64,000 nucleotides of DNA, from assembly GCF_000003815.2 (NCBI RefSeq), contig NC_049984.1, positions 24,838,841 through 24,902,840 on the forward strand, given 5' to 3'. The notes beneath the pieces were generated by a model. It saw only the letters and a program-made list of their open reading frames with translations, was not told the origin of the DNA and did no database searches. The position numbers and the translations under genes were made by a program. Positions 23,058 through 32,075 of the stretch are shown one piece after another; the first letter of the stretch is position 1, and each line of letters opens with the position of its first letter. The DNA comes from Branchiostoma floridae (lineage: Eukaryota > Chordata > Leptocardii > Amphioxiformes > Branchiostomatidae).

Positions 23058-24308
23058 CTGCCAAACCTTGAGGAAAGTCCTCTGACACCTGCCATGAGAT
23101 CCATTCCCCTGGGAGCATTCTTGGTCAGAAAGCTTTGAAACTTGGGATAATGTTTGAAAACTCTTACTCGCATCATGCGAAATGATTGAAACTTGTCAAT
23201 TCTCAAGTTCGGGCCCCTACAAGGGCAATGACCCCTAATTGACGGCTGCGCAGAAGGTCCCCGGTGAGTCCCCTCAGGATTGATTTTTAAAAGTATCAGA
23301 AGATGTGTTTTTCTTTGGAAATGTTGGCATCTTGGAGCTGTATTCTACAGGTAAGGGTTGTAGGTTTTTTATTATGTCGAAAAAAACAGACTTTTAAGCC
23401 TGTTTTGGGTGCCTGGAACACTAGAAAGAAGTTTGTTATGTAGCTGTCATTGTAGTGCCAGATGGGGTCAAAGGTCACCGAGTTGCGTTTGGATGCAAAT
23501 CACCGGTCAGAAAGTTCCGAAAAGTTGAGAATGGACATTTTAGAAGCCGGGCTACCCTCTCAATGTTAGTTTTTCGAGAACGAAACGTCAGGTAGGTGAC
23601 TTTTGACAGCTTCCATTTGCCATTAAATGCATTATAAGGATAGGGAAGACATGATTGGTGGTCACTGCTCTGCCATGTTCGGCAGGGTAGTCAAGTTCAA
23701 AATTAGCAGGTGTCAAGACACTTCAAGTGATGCGGGAAGGGTTGTCAAGCATTGTCACAAGTTTTAAAGACTTCACGGAGACCCTACTCCAAGGATTGGT
23801 CCCCAGGGAGCACAGGTGTCAGGAGGGATGTGGTAAGGTTTGTGGCTTTGGTTAGACTTCATATTGTTTAGCAAAAAGTGGCACAAACAGGGGAAAATGG
23901 TAAAATCTGCTCACCCTGTCATAATGGGACTACTCTCCATCAGTTTAGACACCAAAATTTGTATCTAAATGCTGTTAGACCACACTTTGGAGCAGATGAT
24001 GAGAGTGCATAGAATGAGGGGGGGGGGGTAGGTGTGTCCTTTGGGGCTTATATATCATTGGGGGCCAATATGTTCCCAAAAATTGGTTATATGGGCAAAA
24101 GAAAGGCTTTACCTGACTCAACTGACTGAAATTTCTTGAGAAATTCTGCCATATTAGTGGTTTTGGGCCTGATTTCTTACTTTCTGTACCTTTTATTGAT
24201 AATGTAATATGCACTCTCATAAAATGCTTCAAAGTCTAACCTGGCAGCTTTTCAATACAACTTTAGGTGTGTAAATGGTGGGAGAATACTTTCCTTATGC
24301 TAGAAAGA

Positions 24309-24602
24309 TCAGCTTTTAACTTTTTCTTCAGTTTGTGTCACTTTTTGGTTAATGCTATGGAGCCTATCAAATGCCTCAAACCACTGCCAAAGCCTTGAGG
24401 AAAGTCCTCTGACACCTGCCATGAGATCCATTCCCCTGGGAGCATTCTTGGTCAGAAAGCTTTGAAACTTGGGATAATGTTTGAAAACTCTTACTCGCAT
24501 CATGCGAAATGATTGAAACTTGTCAATTCTCAAGTTCGGGCCCCTACAAGGGCAATGACCCCTAATTGACGGCTGCGCAGAAGGTCCCCGGTGAGTCCCC
24601 AC
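24309..24602 (-). CDS. unidentified open frame, possible exon
   Basis: A 97-codon minus-strand frame ending in a stop at its low-coordinate end. The part after residue ~23 (RIDKFQSFRMMRVRVF onwards) is rich in hydrophobic and basic residues and looks protein-like. I do not recognise a family. A weak 3' splice site (TTGTAG) lies on the minus strand near 24547, so the segment could be a terminal exon. The copy at 23058-23206 lost one base and is out of frame, so at least one copy is broken. It could equally be chance in a duplicated block. Confidence 0.25.
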   Translation of the reverse strand: MGTHRGPSAQPSIRGHCPCRGPNLRIDKFQSFRMMRVRVFKHYPKFQSFLTKNAPRGMDLMAGVRGLSSRLWQWFEAFDRLHSINQKVTQTEEKVKS

Positions 24603-25072
24603 AGGATTGATTTTTAAAAGTATCAGAAGATGTGTTTTTCTTTGGAAATGTTGGCATCTTGGAGCTAAATTCTACAGGTAAGGGTTGTAGGTTTTTTATT
24701 ATGTCGAAAAAAACAGACTTTTAAGCCTGTTTTGGGTGCCTGGAGCACTAGAAAGAAGTTTGTTATGTAGCTGTCATTGTAGTGCCAGATGGGGTCAAAG
24801 GTCACCGAGTTGCATTTGGATGCAAATCACCGGTCAGAAAGTTCCGAAAAGTTGAGAATGGACATTTTAGAAGCCGGGCTACCCTCTCAATGTTAGTTTT
24901 TCGAGAACGAAACGTCAGGTAGGTGACTTTTGACAGCTTCTATTTGCCATTAAATGCATTATAAGGATAGGGAAGACATGATTGGTGGTCACTGCTCTGC
25001 AAGCGCGATGCCATTGTGGGATCAAATAGCGCCTCTGGCGGCCCTCCCACTGATTTCTCCGAATATTCACTT

Positions 25073-25562
25073 AGCAAGTAAATTTTATGGATGACATCCT
25101 ATACAGAGTGCAATAATAGTGAGATAGCGTGAAAAAAAAACAAGATGGGTAAATAAACACGATGGCTAAATTTTCAATAATAAACCATAAACGTCGTAAC
25201 AAGATTTGAAGTGACAAAAAGTGGCATCACAACTAACAAGGCATTCATTCTGCATTAAAGAAGTGAACTACTGTAGTAAAAATGACACTATTGTATCACT
25301 TGCCAATTTGGCAACTATACTTATGGCTTCCATATTGGTGGCACTTCTACAACTAACCAACAAGTTTCACTACTGCAACTATAGCCATGGCTACCTCCCT
25401 AGTGTCACTTCTACAAGTATGATTATTAGGCTACAACACAACATGTTTGCGTATTTTGGTCTGTCTAGCCATCCCCGAAGACGCAAAAAGTCTTGTTTTT
25501 TTTTTCTGAAATCAGGCGAAAATTAATGAGCGCGCTGATGTCATCCATAAAAGTTACTTGCT
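25073..25562. mobile_element. TIR element, AGCAAGTAAATTTTATGG family
   Basis: Left end AGCAAGTAAATTTTATGGAT and right end ATCCATAAAAGTTACTTGCT are near-perfect inverses over ~27 bp, 490 bp in all. The interior repeats the theme TTCCATATTGGTGGCACTTC / ACAAGTATGATTATTAGGC. Pieces of the same family lie at 42780-42910 (end) and 44650-44890 (interior). No transposase; the 101-codon frame inside is incidental. Confidence 0.85.
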
Positions 25563-25808
25563 GTGGCCTCAGGTTGTCCTCATGTAAACTTTCAAGAAAC
25601 GTACGGAAAACCCTAAAGTAGACAAAATCCCAAAGCAATGTAGATAGCCGCCTTGGCGCCAGAGGTTTGTTTTAAACTAGATTGTCCATACTCTCCATGC
25701 AGAGGTTAGAATGAGAGATTGGTGCGGTAATACCTACTACTGATTGGCATCCGTCTTCTGACAGCTCCCTTTCTAATGAAGGAAAGGGATCAAAATAAGA
25801 TACCGATA

Positions 25809-26284
25809 CAGTCGAACCTGCCCGAGCGACCACCTCTTCTCAGCGACCACCTGGCCTTTACGACCGCTTTTTCTCGGTCCCGAATTTTTTTCCCATTGAC
25901 GTAAGAATTAAGCGACCTCTTCACAACGACCACCTGGCCAACGCGACCGCGACCGCCAAAAACTTGGAACAAATCTCTGCCCATAACGACCGTGTCACTT
26001 TCAAATCTTGAGGTGTCATCGATTTTCAATGATAACTAGCGCGGTTTTGTGCCGAATTCGGCCAGTTTGCGTCGGATTTTGACTACCATTGCGATGTTAT
26101 GTTCAAAATAAAGATGGCGGCGGATGTACGTGCGTGTGTTTGCTATTTGTCATTAAACACAACGGAAACTATTCGTACTATGCATCGGGCTTATTGTGGG
26201 TCGATACTCTTCTAACCGACCACCTGACCAAATCGACCGCTTTTGCCCGGTCCCCCGGTTGGTCGTCTTGGGCAGGTTTGACTG
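25809..26284. mobile_element. CAGTCGAACCTGCCC TIR element with TA target site
   Basis: Left end CAGTCGAACCTGCCC and right end GGGCAGGTTTGACTG are inverses with one mismatch. A TA dinucleotide flanks each side (25807-25808 and 26285-26286). The subterminal part holds repeated GCGACCACCTGGCC / CGACCGCTTTTTC. The CAGT end and TA duplication fit a Tc1/mariner-type non-autonomous element, though short TSDs are weak evidence. Confidence 0.8.
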
Positions 26285-26289
26285 TATGT

Positions 26290-27340
26290 TGTTTTTCTGT
26301 CTACCTGGAGAATAACAGGAGGTGCCCTAGCATAATTGTGAAAACTCTGTTCTTCAAAAAAGCTTGAGGTCATTATGTGTAAGCATATTTCAATGCAAAA
26401 ACAGCAGTGTGCATGGACTTGGTTTTTTTACCTTTCTAATCAGAATAGTCAGTGGCAACAAACACGGTTTACTTATGCATGATAAGATATGCAGAAAACC
26501 TATGAAAAAAATGATACCATCTTAGGACGGGTGCCATCTTAGGGCACCTACCGTTAGTTTCCAGAAATTACAAGTAGTTGTATTTCACCAGATCTAGATA
26601 AGACTTGCCATGGGTTCTTCATTCACAACCAGGATCTACATTTTTTATACAATCAACAGCCGGAAGTTTCGGTGACTGTACGTCTACGGTACTGACGGAC
26701 TTGTACTTTTCCACACTTCAGCTAGATGTCGCTGCTACCTATGTGATCCCTAACGTGCGGTATTGCCATACGTTTACGTTTAGGAACGAACTTTGGACCG
26801 ATTGGGACTAACTATGCGGTTCAAAATTGTCAAACATGCGATTCCAAATGTTAAGTATTGCCATATGTACAAGAAAGTAATAGTTGTTGTCATATATACA
26901 AAATAGATAATGTCCAACAGACAGAAATTTAAAAAAAAACAGTTAGCATACATGCGGTCCCAAACATACCGATAACTTTACTGCTTCCCATACACATTTG
27001 TTGACTCAAGTTCTATCAGGACCATTCAAATAACGCGGTCTGTGTCTATGTGTGCGCTCAGCTACTGAATCATCTAGCGTCCTTTCAGTACATGTACTTC
27101 AAGTTTGCTTAACTTTTATCAACCTGTCATTGTCTGACTTGCTGTACTAGTTGTAAGTTGGCGTTTCTCCTATTTTTCCCGCCCCCACATCGACATTGTC
27201 GCCAGTTGACATTACATGTTTTGAGTGTCAGTAGGAGAAGTGTTTGTGTTTGAATAGGTGCATGTGCCAAATGAGCTGTGACTAAGCTCACCATTACAGA
27301 CGCATTAGTGTGTGTACTAAAACACAATACAGTACATCAT
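26290..27340. other. spacer without a gene
   Basis: No supported coding region or repeat. The 26605-26811 open frame has no recognisable domain. Confidence 0.45.
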
Positions 27341-27359
27341 TTGTAACAAGGGGAGTTAC

Positions 27360-27584
27360 ATTCAAAACAAGACCACAGCATGTCCAATACAGCAGGTGCA
27401 AGAGTCGGAAGTTCTGCTGCAGTGTCAAGAAAAGCCAACAGGGGGCCCAAACTTGACTTTTTCCAAGATCAAACCACATACCAAATATCACCAGAATCGA
27501 TCAAAATCTTTTTGATGTATGCTAACCACAAATATATCTGAAGCACGGACACACACACGCGAGCGCGTGCAAGCACGCACGCGC

Positions 27585-27616
<32 letters not shown>

Positions 27617-27730
27617 ACTCGGATACAAACACACTCAAACACAGAAAGAGAGAGAGAGACACACACACACGCACACAACCACACATTTCCTCAAGAACAC
27701 ATACACGCACACAAACACATACACAGTAAA
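27360..27730 (+). repeat. family G repeat with CA-rich tail
   Basis: Contains the family landmarks ACCACAGCATGTCCA, AAGTTCTGCTGCAG, AACAGGGGGCCCAAA and CCACATACCAAATATCA, then a long (CA)n tract (about 27551-27730). The same modules in the same order and orientation occur at 37600-38090, 43180-44010 and 46270-46915. The CA tract appears to be the element's tail, which explains why the microsatellite sits here. Confidence 0.8.
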
Positions 27731-28560
27731 CCGAAAACAATACATTGTAGCTGCATTTTTCGTGGAGGTAAAAAAGAATACAAGTTACGTGTAGAGGCTG
27801 GAGTCAAAATGCCATCTTCATCCACCAATTTTTTTCATGTCGAATAGATTCTATAGACTCTGTAGCTGGGCATAAAACGTCATTATAGAGAATTTGTGAT
27901 CATTCGATTAAATGGATGACGTCTACGAGCGTATCAATTTTAGTGCCATCTTTCTTCACAATACAGTATTGTAACCCAACACGCTTGAGTGGCTCCATGA
28001 GCCTTGTTTTGCGGTGAATCCTTAGTAAATAAAAAAAAGTTCTTGAATTGCCCATACTCTGAATCGTACAAAGCTACGGTAAAATCAGTAAGTATATACT
28101 GCACATGTAGCATTAGTTGCAAAAAAAATATCGTAAAAATGATACTGTCCTAGAAAGCCAACTTTCATTCCAAAGATAAAGAAGAAGGCGTGAAAGAAAA
28201 AGAAGAATGCAATGGTCTGTATGTACCATAGTGTTTGGTGAACATATCTGATCAGTTTGATTTTATAATGACCTTTACTTCGACGATTTTGATGATTGGT
28301 TTTTATTGGAACATTTAAAATAACAGTCTCGCGGCTAACTAGGTGTATACATGTATATAATGTAGTAAGTTGAATTGCTGTTGTTGGCATCCGTCTGTCT
28401 CGGACGACAAGGGTACGCAAACAGGGTGGGTTTAAGGCGACCCGTCTGCCTGGCCTGCACTTGGGTTTTTAAGGTAAGGGAGGGGTGTGCACTTCTTTCT
28501 CCACCCTCTCGTCCACTGGTGCACTAAGTCCTACAGGTGCAACTTATGTAAGACGGCCCC
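27731..28560. other. spacer without a gene
   Basis: AT-rich, then GC-richer from 28420. The 28085-28420 minus-strand frame has no recognisable domain. Confidence 0.4.
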
Positions 28561-28691
28561 AGTAGATGCAGGTCTGTTGTTTGTTGTTTCCGTCTCCTAG
28601 GAGGACTTCCGACCAAGGATGTATTAAAGGGGTTCCTCCTACACCTGACTCGTGTGTCATGGCGGATGCGTCATGCCCGAACATGCCCCTA

Positions 28692-28752
28692 TGGCCTGTT
28701 ACCGCCACAAAGGCCTGTCACCGCCACAAAGGCCTGTCACCGCCACATAGGC
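28692..28752. repeat. 19-bp tandem repeat, 3 units
   Basis: Three copies of GGCCTGTCACCGCCACAAA with small changes, directly next to the SINE fragment. Confidence 0.85.
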
Positions 28753-28757
28753 GGTGC

Positions 28758-28805
28758 TCTTGGGCCTGAGACCAACGCGCTGCCGATTGCACCATGCGGC
28801 CCCAC
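28758..28805 (-). repeat. SINE tRNA-head fragment
   Basis: On the minus strand it reads GGGGCCGCATGGTGCAATCG then GCAGCGCGTTGG, a tRNA-like 5' half with an A-box. The B-box and SINE body are missing, so this is a truncated copy. Confidence 0.6.
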
Positions 28806-28974
28806 AAGCTGAATTGCACTGTTCACAAAAGCAATACAATTCGTGCTTAGTCGATAACCTTTATTTTCGTTCGCACGCTCGCATCAGTTCAGCCGCCACG
28901 CAATGTCGAGAGTTCTTTGCAGTTTTCTTGTCCTTCCGCGAGAGAAAGTAGTCCGTTCAATGACGTTTTCACCT

Positions 28975-29014
28975 GGGGCGTGGTTTGCACCAGGGGAACT
29001 TTAGACACGCCCTT
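28975..29014 (+). promoter_or_regulatory. conserved block upstream of first PLAC8 gene
   Basis: Contains GGGGCGTGGTTTGCACCAGG and, inverted, ACACGCCC. An equivalent block lies at 31374-31415 upstream of the second paralogue. GGGCGTGG and CACGCCC are the type bound by KLF/SP zinc fingers. It lies about 140-180 bp before the start codon, so it is probably core promoter or 5' UTR. Confidence 0.6.
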
Positions 29015-29154
29015 AGAGACCGTTGGAAGAGTATTGTCCAAAGTAGCGCACACCCTTCTCACATTCACCAGAAGGTTTTACAGGACATCGGCGAAGTCTG
29101 GATTTGTTCTCTTCGTTTCCTACGGCCACACGAAATCCTACAACTTAGTACAAG

Positions 29155-29523
29155 ATGGGAGATGCAAGCCAAGCCGTCGCCCTATCCGGCAAGAGCAGCT
29201 GGAAGGTGGACATGTTCAGCTGCTTCGACAACTTCGGTCTGTGCTGTATGACATTCTGCTGCCCGTGTGTGACGGCGGGCAAGAACGCCGAGGCCGCCGG
29301 GGAAGACTGCTTCAGGTTCGGCCTGCTTTCCATGATGGGTCCGATCGGGATGTACAGCATGGCCTACACACGTACGAAGATCGCCGAGAAGGAAGGCATC
29401 CCCGCCGACTTCACAACCAACATGATGATCTACGGCGCTGTTCCGTTGTGCGCTCTCATTCAAGAGGCACAACAAGTTGAGGGCGCCAAGCCACCTGCTC
29501 AAGGGCAGATGAGTCGGGATTAG
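29155..29523 (+). CDS. PLAC8-family cysteine-rich protein 1
   Basis: An intronless 122-residue protein of the PLAC8 (placenta-specific 8 / cornifelin) family. The family is small, cysteine-rich and often membrane-associated; reported roles range from cell-size and metal homeostasis in plants to differentiation and immunity in vertebrates. The PLAC8 domain covers residues ~16-106. Visible are the WKVDMFSCFDN entry, the hallmark FCCPCVTAGKNAE (~34-46), a hydrophobic middle (LLSMMGPIGMYSMAY), the basic YTRTKIAEKEGI and the closing CALIQEAQQ. The length is normal. The ATG has a good context (CAAGATGG) and the paralogue starts identically. It pairs with 34430-34807; downstream sequence to ~30200 is also shared with that gene's 3' flank, indicating a whole-gene duplication. 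The exact role cannot be read from the sequence. Confidence 0.93.
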   Translation: MGDASQAVALSGKSSWKVDMFSCFDNFGLCCMTFCCPCVTAGKNAEAAGEDCFRFGLLSMMGPIGMYSMAYTRTKIAEKEGIPADFTTNMMIYGAVPLCALIQEAQQVEGAKPPAQGQMSRD

Positions 29524-29559
29524 GTGTGCCAACGGTCGGCAGAGAAGTTTGATAGTTTG

Positions 29560-29596
29560 TTCGTTTGTTTGTTTGTTTGCTTGCTTGTTTGTTTGG
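29560..29596. repeat. (GTTT)n microsatellite in PLAC8-1 3' UTR
   Basis: Tetranucleotide run GTTTGTTTGTTTGCTTGCTT about 40 bp after the stop codon; absent from the second paralogue. Confidence 0.85.
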
Positions 29597-30462
29597 AAGC
29601 TCAACTTTACTGGTATTACGGGACAACAACCACGGGACTACGATGGAGGAAGGGGGACCAAACGACGTTTTCGTGAGACCTACAACTAGCCAAAAATGTA
29701 CCAAATTTGAACTTCACTGAGAGAGGGAGAGAGACACAAAATGACACAGACTGGACAAAAATTCTTGAGGATATGATACGGACTTTCTACGAAAGGAGAA
29801 CTATGCCAGTATGCGAGGTAGGAGTGATTATTCAACGTTAACTACACAAAAAAAACGGGACCAAAATTGAACCTCATTAAGGGATACAGAGAGAGACAAA
29901 ACAACACAGACGAGACAACAATTCAAAACGAAAATATTGACTTTCTCGGAAAGTAGAATTGGACCAACTTCGGTGCTGTATTCACTTGCAGCGACCAAAT
30001 CCTCGGGACTTAGCAACCACGCCAAACTCACCACAAACATTCCGAGCTCCAAAGGAACCCGGACACCTGATACCGTAATGTTGGAACGCTTTGTGTACAG
30101 ACAATAAGCGAATAGACTTTTCATTAGCTTGTAGTGAAACAAAACACCTTCTTTTGTGGTAGAATAGAAAAGCCCGTTTGACCACGCCTTGACACTGTAT
30201 ACAGCCACCCATTTAGAGTTCATAATGAAGTCAGCTCTGTTTTTGCAAAACGTTTTTATTTTATTTGCACGCATTTGTTTTGAGCTTCACAGATGAACAA
30301 TATAATCAAATTAACATGGCCTAATAATGTTAAGGATTGACATTAGTGTTGGGCTGCACAGTAGAGGGCTCAAACGATTATAGGTTCCATTAAACACTTG
30401 AAAATTCTTCTTCTTAAAAATTTTGGTTTAATATATGGAGACCTGTTATAGTTAGAGGGAAC

Positions 30463-30669
30463 TACTCTCCAAGCAGAGGTTAGCCCCTGCTGTTTTTTTA
30501 ACGTTTTTTTAGTCGTTTTTATCGGGCTTTCTATTTTTTTTTTAATATCTTGCTGTGTCAAAACCTTTGGCTTGCGTACTTCAAGAAAAATGACAAAATA
30601 GAAAGCCCGATAAAAAAGACTAAAAAAACGTTTAATAACAGCCGGAGCCTAACCTCTGCTTGGAGAGTA
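30463..30669. mobile_element. MITE with ACTCTCCAAGCAGAGG ends
   Basis: Left end TACTCTCCAAGCAGAGGTTA and right end TAACCTCTGCTTGGAGAGTA are perfect 20-bp inverses. The inner arms also pair (ATCGGGCTTTCTATTTT with AAAATAGAAAGCCCGAT), so nearly all 207 bp can fold back. TA may be the target site. Fragments of the same end occur near 8930, 16411 and 25690. Confidence 0.9.
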
Positions 30670-31373
30670 AGAAGGAACAGGTAGGGTCTAAGTTTTTTGG
30701 TCAAAATTTGTCCCGTTCAGCAGATTAGTTGGCGTAAGGACAGATGTGAGTTATTGGGTCCTGCGGATGGATACAGACGAAAAACTCAGGTCAAAGGTGA
30801 GGTTTCTTTCATAGAGCGAGTTTCCTCAGAGTTTGAGCAGATTTACCCCCTGTTTACTTTGAATGCTTCAAAAGTAGACCCATGTAACTTTCCGAAATGG
30901 TGGAGAAGAATTTTTGATATTCAAATGTGCGTTGATACTTTTAATGAAGCCTTGTTTGGGTTTATTTTAGCATATTTTCCTATGGGTATCGCTATTAACT
31001 TTGTTTTGATGCCTGGCCCACGTGGTTTGTTACACGTACCTCAGGCATGTAACGGGACGCCATGACGTCATGTAACGCGTTCTTGGAGGTTAACGACCGA
31101 TCATTTACCCAGGATGCAATGGGGCGTACCAAAGACCCCAAAGGTTGAGCCCTACTACTAACTTCATCGTTCATATTGTAGAGAACTGTGGGGACTTATT
31201 CTTACAACTGTAACTCGCATTGACAAGCTACTTCTTGGTCAAGATGACGACTTTAGGTAATTCTTGGTTCACGTCAGTGCGATTTAGATAAAGATTTCAA
31301 AGACATGCCGCCTTAGCATACCTTGCAGCAGGTGTGCTTACCATTCTGACTGTGTTTACTCTGTAGCTCATCA

Positions 31374-31415
31374 CGTGGGCGTGGCTTGCACCAGGGGGGC
31401 CTTGGAAACGCCCTT
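31374..31415 (+). promoter_or_regulatory. conserved block upstream of second PLAC8 gene
   Basis: GGGCGTGGCTTGCACCAGGG followed by CTTGGAAACGCCCTT parallels the block at 28975-29014. Here it lies about 3 kb before the PLAC8-2 start codon, with a gap and a zinc-finger gene between, so either PLAC8-2 has a 5' intron or the block now serves another transcript. Confidence 0.55.
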
Positions 31416-31496
31416 GTAATCATCAGACCAGTGCACACATTTCAGGGGACGCTATTACAAACGACGCCAGTTCACGTTTTTTCCTTCATCTGAGCA

Positions 31497-31596
31497 NNNN
31501 NNNNNNNNNNNNNNNNNNNNNNNNNNNNNNNNNNNNNNNNNNNNNNNNNNNNNNNNNNNNNNNNNNNNNNNNNNNNNNNNNNNNNNNNNNNNNNNN
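31497..31596. other. assembly gap (100 N)
   Basis: Exactly 100 N, the usual code for a gap of unknown length. It separates the promoter-like block from the zinc-finger gene, so their true distance is unknown. Confidence 1.
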
Positions 31597-31925
31597 CGAC
31601 GCCCCCCCAAAAATCAAGCTGAAACCTTTTGTGTATTTTTCACTTAAATCCACCACAAATGCCAATAAAGAATCACTGCGTACGGCCAGGGCGTGCGGCA
31701 CTGCGGTGGGAGAAGCAAGTTATTTCGCGATGCTTCCTCGTGATAAGAAGAGGAGTCATGTGACACGACAACGCACCAAATATGGAAGAATCGGTGACTC
31801 TATCGCCCGTAATATTCGGCGTACCTCGGAGCCTCTCGGAAATTCTCGGGAAAAAGTCGAAAATTCCCAGCGGCCAGTGCGGTCAGGGAAAGTTTAGCCC
31901 CGCGACTCTCGGACGTGTCCTCATC

Positions 31926-32075
31926 ATGGCACCGAAAAGGAAAGCGGTCCCAGAGCGTAAGACGTCCAGGAAGAAACCAACAATCCCTTCAATCGAATCA
32001 TTTTTCGCCCGTGTTCCTCAGCAAGAGAACAACAACAACGCCGACGATTCCCGAAGGGGTGAGCTGCAAAACAAG
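31926..32075 (+). CDS. TTF zinc-finger gene, exon 1
   Basis: Fifty codons starting MAPKRKAVPE and ending at CAAAACAAG/GTAAAT, phase 0. An in-frame ATG further upstream (31782) exists, but the Lys/Arg-rich start at 31926 is more typical of the family. Confidence 0.6.

Larger units (their letters stand above)
21895..25004. repeat. 1.33-kb tandem segmental duplication, ~2.3 copies
   Basis: Three direct copies begin at 21895, 23223 and 24550 with GGGCAATGACCCCTAATTGA, a period of about 1327 bp. The first two are full length, with the assembly gap 22325-23057 inside copy 1. The third stops near 25004. Copies are nearly identical (occasional substitutions and a 1-bp indel near 23065), indicating a recent duplication or an assembly artefact. 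The gap length matches what copy 2 predicts. Confidence 0.95.

Noticed and set aside
22285-23206. Long frames of 277-300 codons
   Set aside because: They consist almost entirely of N from the assembly gap.
27469-27794. Cys/Val- and Thr/His-rich frames
   Set aside because: Translation of the CA microsatellite tail of a family G repeat.
28917-29480. 187-codon frame overlapping PLAC8-1
   Set aside because: Out-of-frame shadow of the PLAC8 coding sequence; the PLAC8 frame has the recognisable domain and is kept in the paralogue.
30697-31065. 122-codon plus-strand frame with hydrophobic C-terminal half
   Set aside because: Starts beside a MITE, has no recognised domain, and no convincing splice sites or homologous partner; could be an exon, but evidence is too thin.
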